Below, piece by piece: positions 16,039-23,598 of a stretch of DNA of 64,000 bases. The number at the start of each line of letters is the position of its first letter. Positions within the stretch are counted from its first letter, which is position 1. The DNA comes from Paenibacillus sp. 37. GTDB taxonomy: Bacteria; Bacillota; Bacilli; Paenibacillales; Paenibacillaceae. The notes under the pieces were generated by a model. It ran no database searches and was not told the DNA's origin. It saw nothing but the letters and a program-made list of their open reading frames with translations. The position numbers and the translations under genes are program-made. The stretch is from assembly GCF_008386395.1 (NCBI RefSeq), contig NZ_CP043761.1, positions 2,728,001-2,792,000 on the forward strand. Direction: 5' to 3'.

Positions 16039-17949
16039 ATGGGAATTCAGAATGACATCAAGCTGTGGGATCAGGTACAGGTTCGCGTGCTTGATGTGCG
16101 TCTTATATCACTCGCAACACACGAGTTCATACGCAATTATGTGTTACCAACCAGCGCATTTGTGTATGTTCAAGGCAGAGGCCAGGTCTGGCTGGATGAA
16201 GAGGTATGGACTACAAACCAGTTCTTGCTGCTGCATGGGGGAAAAGGAAGACGTCTGACACTTGAAGCGACAGGGGCTTTGGAGGTACATCTGATTTTGT
16301 ACAAATCAACCTTGCCCTCCAACGTGCTTGTGGAGTACCGAATGATGTTGAACCAGCGTAATCCGTTTGAAGAGTCCTGGGCGACAGTGCCGGATCATAC
16401 ACTTGAGCTACGTGAGCTTGTGCGGAATATACATGAATGCTGGTCAGGGCAGGAGCGAGTGAGCAAAATTCAGGTCAAAGTGTATTTCTTTCAACTGGTA
16501 CAGCTTGTCTTGTTACAGCGGAGTCGCATGTTTAACGAAGTTCAACAGCCTTCGCTTACCGATCAGGTTTTGCGATATATCAAAGCTCATTACCGGGAAT
16601 CGATCTCACTTGATTTGCTTGCCCAGTCCTTGAGTTACAGTCCGCAATATTTATCACGCAAATTCAAGGAACAGACGGGATGTACACCGACAGAATATGT
16701 GATTCGGTTACGAATGGCTGAGGCAAGGAGTCTGCTTGCGTCCACAGAAGCTTCATTACAGGAGATTGCTGCGTATGTGGGTTATATGGACCCGTTTTAT
16801 TTCAATCGTATATTCAAAAAAGAGACCGGTATCACACCGGGACAATATCGGTTGAAGCACCAGGAAAACTCGAAATCAGTTTCAGAAAGTACATTAAATG
16901 CAACAAATGAATCCATTGTAACAGGAGGGGATGAACGTTATCCTTTAATTGATGATGATAATCATTATCAATATAAGGGAGATGAGGAAATCAACATGTT
17001 TAACCATTTTAAATCAGCGATCATGTCGCTTGCACTTGTACTCACATTGAGTGCTTGTGGAACAGCCCAGCAGGGGGCAGAAACATCCGAAGTTGCGGCT
17101 GAACCCGAACAACCGGCAGTAGTGGAAACCCAAATGGTAAATACGACCTTTGGCGAGGTAGAGATTCCTGCACATCCGGAGCGTGTTGCTGCTATTGATT
17201 ATCTGGGAACGGTGCTTGCTCTTGGTGTCAAACCGATTGGTGGAGGACAATTTCTGATGAACAGCCCTTATCTGGAAGGCCACTTGGATGGTCTTGAGAC
17301 CATAGGGGACTCCGTTGAACAATTGATGGAGCTGGAACCTGATCTTATTATTACATTGAATCCGGACAAGGCGGCTTATGAGAAATATAGCAAGATTGCT
17401 CCGACCGTTTCGATCGCATCCATCACATTCCCGACACTTAAGGATGAAGTGAACTATTTCGGTAAAGTCCTTGGCAAAGGAGCGGAAGCAGAGAAGTGGC
17501 TGGCTGATTTTGATGAGGAGATTGCTAAAATTAAGCAGGAAGTGCAGAGCGTTGTTCCAGCTGATACTACATTCTCCGTTATGCAGGAATATGATCGCCA
17601 AGTCTTCATTTTTGGCAATCAGTCGGGCCGGGGAGGACGTAACATCTACGAATTGCTTGGATTGCAAGCACCAAAGAACATTCCATCCGAGTTGATGCAG
17701 GGCGCTTATCATGAATTCTCCATAGAACTGCTCTCCAAATATGCCGGAGATTACATTGTGCTGACCAGCAAGTCTCAGTTGAAAGACCTTCAGGCAGATC
17801 CGATCTGGGGTTCATTACCTGCTATCAAAAATGGAAAAGTATACATATGGACGGAAGAACAATCCTGGTTCCGTGACCCTATCGCCTTGTTGAAACAGAC
17901 ACAGGATCTGGCTGAATGGATTATTGAACTTAATACACCGTCTAAGTAA
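16039..17949 (+). CDS. AraC regulator fused in frame to a siderophore-binding lipoprotein
   Basis: A continuous 636-residue reading frame. Residues 1-~170 are an AraC-type effector domain, and about 175-280 hold two AraC helix-turn-helices (SLDLLAQSLSYSPQYLSRKF; SLQEIAAYVGYMDPFYFNRI). A linker of about 40 residues follows. Residue 320 is a Met that begins a complete lipoprotein signal peptide with lipobox LSAC. The rest is a TroA/FeuA-like iron-siderophore binding domain. GGAGAGGGAG precedes the ATG at 16039. In known Btr-type regulators the binding domain follows AraC directly, without a signal peptide. Here a Fur box and ribosome binding site lie inside the frame, so the product may be a fusion, a separate lipoprotein, or both. 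Confidence 0.8.
   Translation: MGIQNDIKLWDQVQVRVLDVRLISLATHEFIRNYVLPTSAFVYVQGRGQVWLDEEVWTTNQFLLLHGGKGRRLTLEATGALEVHLILYKSTLPSNVLVEYRMMLNQRNPFEESWATVPDHTLELRELVRNIHECWSGQERVSKIQVKVYFFQLVQLVLLQRSRMFNEVQQPSLTDQVLRYIKAHYRESISLDLLAQSLSYSPQYLSRKFKEQTGCTPTEYVIRLRMAEARSLLASTEASLQEIAAYVGYMDPFYFNRIFKKETGITPGQYRLKHQENSKSVSESTLNATNESIVTGGDERYPLIDDDNHYQYKGDEEINMFNHFKSAIMSLALVLTLSACGTAQQGAETSEVAAEPEQPAVVETQMVNTTFGEVEIPAHPERVAAIDYLGTVLALGVKPIGGGQFLMNSPYLEGHLDGLETIGDSVEQLMELEPDLIITLNPDKAAYEKYSKIAPTVSIASITFPTLKDEVNYFGKVLGKGAEAEKWLADFDEEIAKIKQEVQSVVPADTTFSVMQEYDRQVFIFGNQSGRGGRNIYELLGLQAPKNIPSELMQGAYHEFSIELLSKYAGDYIVLTSKSQLKDLQADPIWGSLPAIKNGKVYIWTEEQSWFRDPIALLKQTQDLAEWIIELNTPSK
16956..16970 (+). promoter_or_regulatory. 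Perfect Fur box inside the AraC-SBP reading frame
   Basis: An exact 7-1-7 core, TGATAAT-C-ATTATCA, lies 26 bases before the internal lipoprotein start at 16996. Its position implies an iron-regulated internal promoter for the binding protein alone. Confidence 0.8.
16996..17949 (+). CDS. Iron-siderophore ABC transporter substrate-binding lipoprotein (internal start)
   Basis: An in-frame alternative product of 317 residues nested in the AraC fusion. The ATG at 16996 has GAGGAA 6 bases upstream and a perfect Fur box just before that. The signal peptide MFNHFKSAIMSLALVLTLSAC has its lipid-anchored Cys at residue 21 (given here only as positions 1-21 of the product). The binding domain has typical family features: FGEVEIPAHPERV, LELEPDLIITL-like MELEPDLII, and LPAIKNGKVYIW near the C-terminus. 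It would deliver ferric siderophore to a permease not encoded nearby. That it is made separately is inferred. Confidence 0.6.
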   Translation: MFNHFKSAIMSLALVLTLSACGTAQQGAETSEVAAEPEQPAVVETQMVNTTFGEVEIPAHPERVAAIDYLGTVLALGVKPIGGGQFLMNSPYLEGHLDGLETIGDSVEQLMELEPDLIITLNPDKAAYEKYSKIAPTVSIASITFPTLKDEVNYFGKVLGKGAEAEKWLADFDEEIAKIKQEVQSVVPADTTFSVMQEYDRQVFIFGNQSGRGGRNIYELLGLQAPKNIPSELMQGAYHEFSIELLSKYAGDYIVLTSKSQLKDLQADPIWGSLPAIKNGKVYIWTEEQSWFRDPIALLKQTQDLAEWIIELNTPSK

Positions 17950-17960
17950 GAAACTCCAAA

Positions 17961-17998
17961 AAAACCGTGCTTCCCAGTTTGCTGAGCAGCACGGTTTT
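17961..17998. terminator. Bidirectional terminator between convergent genes
   Basis: AAAACCGTGCT (17961-17971) pairs with AGCACGGTTTT (17988-17998). A- and T-runs on the two sides serve both the plus-strand fusion gene and the minus-strand lipoprotein gene. Confidence 0.85.
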
Positions 17999-18083
17999 CA
18001 TATTTCTATGTAGGACTGAAAAGTAGAAGGGGATTAGCTGCCTGTAGGCAGATGAAGTAACAGTGTGATTACCGTATAAGAGA

Positions 18084-18755
18084 TTATTCGCTCTTTTGTT
18101 CGTTTTGAATTTCTTGCAGATCCTCCAGCTGGAGTGTAAGGTCATTCTCGGGGTTTGCACTCACAATGACTTCTGACTGTGATTGTTGCTGACCTGGCTG
18201 ATTCGACTTGGCGGCAGGTTTGATCACGTAGAGACTTTGAACGGAGTTGAGCAGGCTGGCAGGGGTGTCTTCATACGTTTCCAGGAAGAGTACATAGTCT
18301 TTGGTAGGAATCAGCTTGAGGTTGTCATCATTAAAAATCTCGGTGTTGCCAAGTTGTCCGCCAAGTTGCTTCACTTCAAGTTTTTCCCCGGCAGTGTAAC
18401 CGCCCTTATAGGATTCAGCGACCTGAATCGTGTGGATCGTATAGATTTTGTCAAAAGAAGATGGATCTCCGCCCGGATCGGACGCGGGGTTTAACTCGTT
18501 TTCATTGGCAGCACCGGTAACTTGTACGATATCGTTTAAAGCTTCCACACGAGTCTCAACAACACTGCCTTTCACAATGGCATTTGCTCTCTCGGACAGG
18601 TCGCCAATGCTGGCATAACTCGGGTAATCTTCAGAAGCAATAATGGTCATGGGTGCATCGGATGGGGACGCGGTAGGTGTAACAGAAGAACATCCAACAG
18701 CAGATAAAATGAAAATGGAAGAGAGAAGCAGCGTTAATACTCGATTTTTGTTCAT
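18084..18755 (-). CDS. Hypothetical lipoprotein
   Basis: A 223-residue lipoprotein: signal peptide with hydrophobic core LLLSSIFILSAVG, lipobox AVGC at about residues 19-22, a Ser/Thr/Pro-rich linker, then a soluble domain with the pattern ANAIVKGSVVETRVEAL and IYTIHTIQVAESYKG. The C-terminus is Gln/Ser-rich and acidic. The IVKGSVV/YTIHTIQV strands resemble small beta-barrel domains in other Firmicute lipoproteins, but I cannot name the family. AAGGAGG precedes the start. It follows the metzincin gene by 44 bp on the same strand, so the two are probably co-expressed. Confidence 0.8.
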   Translation of the reverse strand: MNKNRVLTLLLSSIFILSAVGCSSVTPTASPSDAPMTIIASEDYPSYASIGDLSERANAIVKGSVVETRVEALNDIVQVTGAANENELNPASDPGGDPSSFDKIYTIHTIQVAESYKGGYTAGEKLEVKQLGGQLGNTEIFNDDNLKLIPTKDYVLFLETYEDTPASLLNSVQSLYVIKPAAKSNQPGQQQSQSEVIVSANPENDLTLQLEDLQEIQNEQKSE

Positions 18756-18799
18756 GGATAGGAATCCTCCTTGGATTTTTGGGATAAGTTCGTAACGGA

Positions 18800-19321
18800 T
18801 TAGTATTTGGATTTTACGTTATTGATATCAAAGGTTTGAGGTTGGGTCATGGAATTGCGGTTACGGGAGTAAGACATAATGGAAGGACTGCTTGTTGTCG
18901 GGTTGTCACCGAGCCAGATGGAGTGTCCGAGTTCGTGGACAAATACGCTTTGAATGAAGTTGGATAAGTTGGTTGCGTCAGGGGTGATGGTGGATGCATT
19001 GAGTTCGATGCGGAAGCTTACGACTTGACTGCCGGATACGGAGGCGTAGTTGACACCATATGCTGTATTATTGAAGTTTCCTGCGGTGATGGTGTTTGGG
19101 GAGTTACTTGTTTTGGTGAATTTAACTTTGGCACCTGCATTGTTCCAGTTGGTAAGGGAAGCGTCCATGGGAGTCTGCCATGCGGAGGCGTAATTATACG
19201 TACGAATGGGGATGGTGGTGCTGGGATAACCGTAGGTTAGAAAGGTTGCCGCATAGATGGTACTGCCAAACATCGCAATCGCTGAGAACAACATGATGCT
19301 CATCAAAAACTTCCTTTTCAT
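18800..19321 (-). CDS. Secreted metzincin-like zinc metalloprotease
   Basis: A 173-residue secreted protein with a signal peptide (about residues 1-24, ending IYAAT). The zinc site is HELGHSIWLGD, which fits HExxHxxxxxD with Asp as third ligand. The expected metzincin glycine three residues after the second His is Trp. A Met-turn candidate, SIMSY, follows about 13 residues later. The size suits a minimal matrixin or snapalysin-type domain without a propeptide. GGAGG lies 8 bases before the ATG at 19321; an in-frame ATG 45 codons upstream has no signal peptide logic. It is the first gene of a minus-strand pair with a lipoprotein. Confidence 0.8.
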   Translation of the reverse strand: MKRKFLMSIMLFSAIAMFGSTIYAATFLTYGYPSTTIPIRTYNYASAWQTPMDASLTNWNNAGAKVKFTKTSNSPNTITAGNFNNTAYGVNYASVSGSQVVSFRIELNASTITPDATNLSNFIQSVFVHELGHSIWLGDNPTTSSPSIMSYSRNRNSMTQPQTFDINNVKSKY

Positions 19322-19549
19322 ACTTAAAACCTCCAATAAATGTATTTTATTCTCTATCATAGTAACAAGGAATAGTTGAGTTGAAATGAGTCCGAGGTCG
19401 TTGTTTTTGTCGTGAAAAACATGAAATATATCTTGATCAGACCATAATGGTGTCAAAATAAGTCATTTTCTGTTCGATATGCATGCATAATTTCCCTGAA
19501 ATAACAAACAATACGTTCAACTTCTCACAGGGAAAGGTAGTGCTAGAGC

Positions 19550-20227
19550 ATGTGCAACCGTTTTTCATTGGCAGCCGATTTGGACGATGTCAGAGATCAT
19601 TTCAAGATTCAGCGAGTGATGTATTATTATAAAAACCGATACAATATCAGCCCAACCCAGCATACGCCAATTATTTTGCATCAGGATGGTGAGCGTGTAT
19701 TGGATGAGTTCCGGTGGGGGTTCATTCCATTCTGGGGTCGTGATGCCGTTAACGCGAATCTCATGACGGTACATGAGAATCCTTCCTATTACAAACTGGT
19801 AGAGACCAAGCGTTGCGTCATTCCTTGCAATGGATTATATTACTGGCGGCAAGAAGGCAAGAAAAGTTATGCGGTTCGTGTTGTCATGCCAGATCGCGGT
19901 CTGTTCGGCATAGCTGGGTTATACGAAGTATGGAGAGATACACGGAAAGAGCCGCTTCGTACCTGCACGATGCTTATGACAGGCGCGAACATGGTTACAC
20001 GCGAGTTTGGCAGTAAAATGCCGGCGATCCTCTCCGAAGAAGAGATCAACACTTGGCTTGACCCGGCCAATACACGGGTGACTCAATTGTTACCGCTATT
20101 GAAATCGTATAACAGAACAGAGATGAATCTGTATCCAGTCACCCCAATGGTCGCCAACGATGAACACGACTGTTACGAGTGCGTAGAAGAGATGGATCAG
20201 AAGCTGGCTTACGTTCGGAGTTTCTGA
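19550..20227 (+). CDS. SRAP (SOS response-associated peptidase) family protein, divergent
   Basis: A 225-residue HMCES/YedK-family protein. Family members form a thiazolidine crosslink with abasic sites through Cys2. Cys2 is present (MCNRF; usual MCGRF), as are RYNISPTQ, FRWGFIPFWG and KRCVIPCNGLYYW. Key residues differ from the family pattern: NARAET becomes NANLMT, the Glu of FYEW becomes Tyr (LYYW), and the His of IHDRMP is lost (EFGSKMP). The requirement for Cys2 fixes the start. A paralogue with altered chemistry, or a DNA-protein crosslink trap that cannot self-reverse, is inferred. Confidence 0.85.
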   Translation: MCNRFSLAADLDDVRDHFKIQRVMYYYKNRYNISPTQHTPIILHQDGERVLDEFRWGFIPFWGRDAVNANLMTVHENPSYYKLVETKRCVIPCNGLYYWRQEGKKSYAVRVVMPDRGLFGIAGLYEVWRDTRKEPLRTCTMLMTGANMVTREFGSKMPAILSEEEINTWLDPANTRVTQLLPLLKSYNRTEMNLYPVTPMVANDEHDCYECVEEMDQKLAYVRSF

Positions 20228-20282
20228 ATATCCTTTGGATAGAGTGAAGGACTTTGGATAGAATGAAGAAGATTAAGGGGCT

Positions 20283-20314
20283 GAGAGTCTGGAGACACTC
20301 TGCTCTTTTTTTTT
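20283..20314 (+). terminator. Weak terminator after the SRAP gene
   Basis: GAGAGTC and GACACTC pair with one A-A mismatch around a 4-base loop, followed by a long T-run at 20305-20314. Confidence 0.5.
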
Positions 20315-20333
20315 CCTTTCTGAAAATGAAAAG

Positions 20334-20362
20334 TTGCAATTGCAAAGAAACGTAACTATAAT
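20334..20362 (+). promoter_or_regulatory. Promoter of the OYE gene with palindromic operator
   Basis: A -35 TTGCAA (20334-20339) and a -10 TATAAT (20357-20362) have exact 17-base spacing. The -35 is the left half of the 12-bp perfect palindrome TTGCAATTGCAA (20334-20345). A repressor binding there would block the promoter. Confidence 0.6.
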
Positions 20363-20434
20363 CATTACAGTAAGAGAACGCACATATTCATATATCTATT
20401 AAAAGAGATATTTATAATCAGGAGGGAACCACGA

Positions 20435-21565
20435 ATGAATCCAAAGTTTAACCAGATGTTTGAACAAGTTTCACTGCCGACTGGTATTACACTGAAAAAC
20501 CGTATCGTGCTCGCTCCCATGACTCATATGTCCTCGAATGCGGATGGTACGATATCCGACGCTGAACTTGCTTATTATGCACGTCGCACCGGTGGTGCTG
20601 GCATGTCAATTACGGCTGTAGGGCATGTAACAGAGACGGGCATTGGTTTCCCGGCTCAATTTGGTGTTTATGACGACCGCTTCATTCCTGGTCTGAAAAA
20701 ACTGGCTGACACTATGAAACAACAAGGCTCCGTAGCTGTATTGCAAATTTTCCATGCGGGCCGTTTGACGCCTGAACAAGCTGTACCTGCGGGTCAAGTG
20801 GTTGCTCCTAGTGCGGTTGCAAGTGAGCGTCCGGGATCTCCTGAACCAAGAGAATTGACGGATGCCGAGATTACTTCCATTATCAAAGACTTTGGTGAAG
20901 CGACACGTCGTGCAATTGAAGCTGGCTTTGATGGTGTTGAGATTCACGGTGCTAATGGTTATCTGATCCAGCAATTCTTCTCCCCGCATTCCAACCGACG
21001 TGAAGATCGTTGGGGCGGAAGTGTAGAGAAACGTCTGACATTCCCACTTGCTGTTGTGGATGAGATTCAGAAAGTGGTTGCCGAACATACCAAACTGCCG
21101 TTCATCATTGGTTACCGTTTCTCCCCGGAAGAGCCGGAAACACCGGGACTCACGATGGAAGATACGTATGCACTGGTGGATGCGCTTAAAGATAAAAACC
21201 TGGATTACCTGCACGTTTCCTTGAACGAATTCTGGTCCAAGCCAAGACGTGGCGAAGCAGATACACGTTCAAGAATGGAATTCATCCTGGATCGTGTGAA
21301 CGGTAAATTGCCTGTGATTGGCGTAGGTTCAATTCATACGGCTGATCAGGCCGCTGAGGCGCTCCAAACGGGAGTACCACTACTTGCCATTGGACGTGAG
21401 CTGATTATTGAACCGGATTGGGTTGAGAAGATCGAGAGCGGACGGGAAGAAGACATTGAAACGATTCTGACCAAATCCGATCAGGAGCGTCTGGTTATCC
21501 CTGACGGGTTGTGGAATGCAATCGTCCACACACCGGGATGGTTCCCTATGGCAGAAGATAAATAA
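20435..21565 (+). CDS. Old Yellow Enzyme family NADH:flavin oxidoreductase (YqiG-like)
   Basis: A 376-residue FMN-dependent ene-reductase of the OYE/YqiG type. The TIM barrel shows RIVLAPMTHMSS near the N-terminus, the flavin/substrate motif EIHGANGYLIQQFFSPHSN at about residues 169-187, and RREDRWGGS. Such enzymes reduce activated C=C bonds in quinones and electrophiles with NAD(P)H and are often induced by electrophile stress. Length and order agree with B. subtilis YqiG. GGAGGGAACC precedes the ATG. It is monocistronic, with its own promoter and a GAAA-loop terminator at 21588. Confidence 0.92.
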   Translation: MNPKFNQMFEQVSLPTGITLKNRIVLAPMTHMSSNADGTISDAELAYYARRTGGAGMSITAVGHVTETGIGFPAQFGVYDDRFIPGLKKLADTMKQQGSVAVLQIFHAGRLTPEQAVPAGQVVAPSAVASERPGSPEPRELTDAEITSIIKDFGEATRRAIEAGFDGVEIHGANGYLIQQFFSPHSNRREDRWGGSVEKRLTFPLAVVDEIQKVVAEHTKLPFIIGYRFSPEEPETPGLTMEDTYALVDALKDKNLDYLHVSLNEFWSKPRRGEADTRSRMEFILDRVNGKLPVIGVGSIHTADQAAEALQTGVPLLAIGRELIIEPDWVEKIESGREEDIETILTKSDQERLVIPDGLWNAIVHTPGWFPMAEDK

Positions 21566-21587
21566 TATACACTTCAGAACTGGAATG

Positions 21588-21612
21588 GAGGGGGCGAAAG
21601 CTCCCTCTTTTT
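21588..21612 (+). terminator. Terminator after the OYE gene
   Basis: GAGGGGGC (21588-21595) pairs with GCTCCCTC (21600-21607), loop GAAA, then TTTTT. Confidence 0.8.
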
Positions 21613-21702
21613 GCACATGGTCCAAATTCTCCTTGTCATCGCTCTGTGGTATGATGGATGAACAGGATCAACTGGATAATCAACGGTTTGGAGTGAAGAA
21701 AT

Positions 21703-22470
21703 ATGCTCGTAGCTGAACGGTATGAGAAAATAGTGGAATGGGTGGATACGCAAGGCAGCATGCGTGTAACCGAACTTAGTGAGCGCTGCGGGGTGACGGA
21801 AGAGACGATACGTCGTGATCTGGACAAGCTCGAACAGGCGGGCAGGCTCAGAAGGTCCCATGGCGGGGCGGTCAGCGTAAAATACAAGGAAGAGTTACAG
21901 TCGGAGATTCCGTATCCGGAACGTGCTGTAGCCCATGCAGAAGAGAAGCGCAGAATTGCAAGCGAAGCGGTGAAAATGGTGGAACCCGGCGACCGGATTG
22001 CTCTGGATGCAAGTACAACTGCGTGGTATATGGCGGCAGGATTGCCGAACATTCCATTGACCGTATTAACCAATTCGATAAAAGTGGCCGCAGAGCTGAG
22101 TAACAAGGAGCAGATTCGTGTGATTGCCACAGGTGGGCAATTAGCTTCGAAGTCACTTTCTTTTGTAGGACCTCTCGCGGAACGTTCGTTGGATGCGTAT
22201 CATGTCGATAAAGTGTTTTTGTCTTGCAAAGGGGTGCATCTGACCAAAGGCATCAGTGAGTCAAATGAATTACAGGCCTTGGTGAAGCAGAAAATGATCC
22301 AGATTGCGGATGAAGTCATATTACTTGCAGATTCCAGCAAATTTAATATACAGGCATTTACCAGAGTCGCTGAGATGAGCAGTGTGGCAAAAGTGATTAC
22401 AGATCAGGGTGTAGATGAAGAGCAAGTTAGCGCATTGATTGAGCAGAATATTACGTGTATACGTGTGTAA
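21703..22470 (+). CDS. DeoR family transcriptional regulator
   Basis: A 255-residue regulator. The DeoR helix-turn-helix lies at residues 1-57 (MRVTELSERCGVTEETIRRD), with the linker RLRRSHGGAVSV. The sensor domain (about 75-235) has the sugar-phosphate-binding DeoRC motifs ALDASTTAWYMA, VLTNSI, GGQL and SCKGV. It is about 60-65% identical by eye to the DeoR protein at 32674 next to rhaB. No sugar gene adjoins; an OsmC gene follows 20 bp later. Its target is therefore uncertain and may be remote. Confidence 0.9.
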   Translation: MLVAERYEKIVEWVDTQGSMRVTELSERCGVTEETIRRDLDKLEQAGRLRRSHGGAVSVKYKEELQSEIPYPERAVAHAEEKRRIASEAVKMVEPGDRIALDASTTAWYMAAGLPNIPLTVLTNSIKVAAELSNKEQIRVIATGGQLASKSLSFVGPLAERSLDAYHVDKVFLSCKGVHLTKGISESNELQALVKQKMIQIADEVILLADSSKFNIQAFTRVAEMSSVAKVITDQGVDEEQVSALIEQNITCIRV

Positions 22471-22490
22471 ATAAGAAAGGAATGAATGTC

Positions 22491-22949
22491 ATGAAACATC
22501 CTTTTCATCTGAAAGCGGTATGGAATGGTGGGCGTAACAGTGAGGGAACAATCGATGCAGGTGGATTAAAAACGATCATATCGATTCCGAAGGATATGGG
22601 CGGACCCGGTACGGGAACTAACCCGGACGAGATGCTGCTGGGTGCAGCCTCCACCTGTTACCTGATCACACTGGCAGCGATGCTGGAGCGTTCGGATATT
22701 ACGCCGGATGAATTGACGCTTGAATCGGAAGCAACGGTAGATGTTACGAATAACGTATTTACGTACGAACGGATCGTACATAGACCCCGGATTGTACTCA
22801 GCCAAGATGCTTCAGAGGCGGATCTGACCAAGGCTGAGCGCCTGGCGCATAAGGCTGAATCATCCTGTATGATCTCCCGAGCGGTGGCAGGTAATGTCCA
22901 GATGGAGACACAACCGGTCATTGTTACTACAGGAGCTAACGCGGTGTGA
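22491..22949 (+). CDS. OsmC/Ohr family peroxiredoxin-like protein
   Basis: A 152-residue protein of the OsmC superfamily, thiol peroxidases that reduce organic hydroperoxides. The two conserved cysteines appear in AASTCYLITL (about residue 58) and ESSCMISRAV (about residue 127). The N-terminal GGRNSEGTIDAG, and NPDEMLLGAAS before the first Cys, are typical. It belongs to the SACOL1771/YkzA-like branch rather than classical OhrA by length and motifs, which is a tentative call. It starts 20 bp after the DeoR gene and may share its transcript. Confidence 0.88.
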   Translation: MKHPFHLKAVWNGGRNSEGTIDAGGLKTIISIPKDMGGPGTGTNPDEMLLGAASTCYLITLAAMLERSDITPDELTLESEATVDVTNNVFTYERIVHRPRIVLSQDASEADLTKAERLAHKAESSCMISRAVAGNVQMETQPVIVTTGANAV

Positions 22950-23007
22950 TATACTGAAGAATAGACGATTCAAGTTGTCATTTGTGTAAAATAAGGAGTA
23001 ATTCGGT

Positions 23008-23598
23008 ATGAACACACAGAAGCGCAAGACTAACCGCTGGGTACGTTTAACACGTGCTATGAAGCTGAATTTTCTCAAATTGTTACGTGCTCCCGGAGGT
23101 GCCCATAAAGTATCTACCGGATTTGCCATAGGGTTCGGACTGGAACTGATCGTGATCTCGACCGCTTCCCTGATATATCTCGTATTTTATCCAATTGTGC
23201 GATTGTCTGGGGGTTCGGTGCCAGCAGCGATTGTTGGTAATGTGATCGGGAAACTTACGTTTTTACCTATTATCCTGATGCCACTCGCGAAACAAATTGG
23301 CTCATGGATATTGCCTGCTCACAGCATGGGACAGGGACCGGTACATGAGAGTGCATTCATGGAGCTGTTTCGGGGGAACTGGTCGGCCGTGAGTGAATTG
23401 TTGCTTGGTGGACTGGATATTCTGGCGGGTATGTCCGTGTTTGGTGTCATTTTAGGTGTGATATCGTACTTTGTCGTGAAATTTTTCTACGTCAGAGCGC
23501 TCAACCGGCGTTATGAACGCCGGCTGGAGAAACGCCGACAAGCGGATATCGCTTCGGTATCACCTCCGGTGTTAATCAGGAAGCCATCACAATCATAA
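23008..23598 (+). CDS. DUF2062 domain membrane protein
   Basis: A 196-residue protein with three to four hydrophobic segments (about residues 40-65, 68-95 and 128-155). The DUF2062 pattern is visible: FLKLLRAPGGAHKVSTGFAIGFG-type N-terminus and PAAIVGNVIGKLTFLPIIL. The cytoplasmic tail is strongly basic (RRYERRLEKRRQ). Function is unknown in the family. Its 3' end overlaps the convergent AEC gene by 23 bp. AAGGAG is found upstream of the ATG. Confidence 0.85.
   Translation: MNTQKRKTNRWVRLTRAMKLNFLKLLRAPGGAHKVSTGFAIGFGLELIVISTASLIYLVFYPIVRLSGGSVPAAIVGNVIGKLTFLPIILMPLAKQIGSWILPAHSMGQGPVHESAFMELFRGNWSAVSELLLGGLDILAGMSVFGVILGVISYFVVKFFYVRALNRRYERRLEKRRQADIASVSPPVLIRKPSQS

Noticed and set aside
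17014..17712. 232-codon minus-strand frame opposite the siderophore-binding domain
   Set aside because: No recognisable domain or start site; it is antisense to a conserved gene.
20276..20300. GGGGCTGAGAG as part of a TPP riboswitch
   Set aside because: Other THI-box parts are absent and it lies at the end of a gene, where a terminator explains it.
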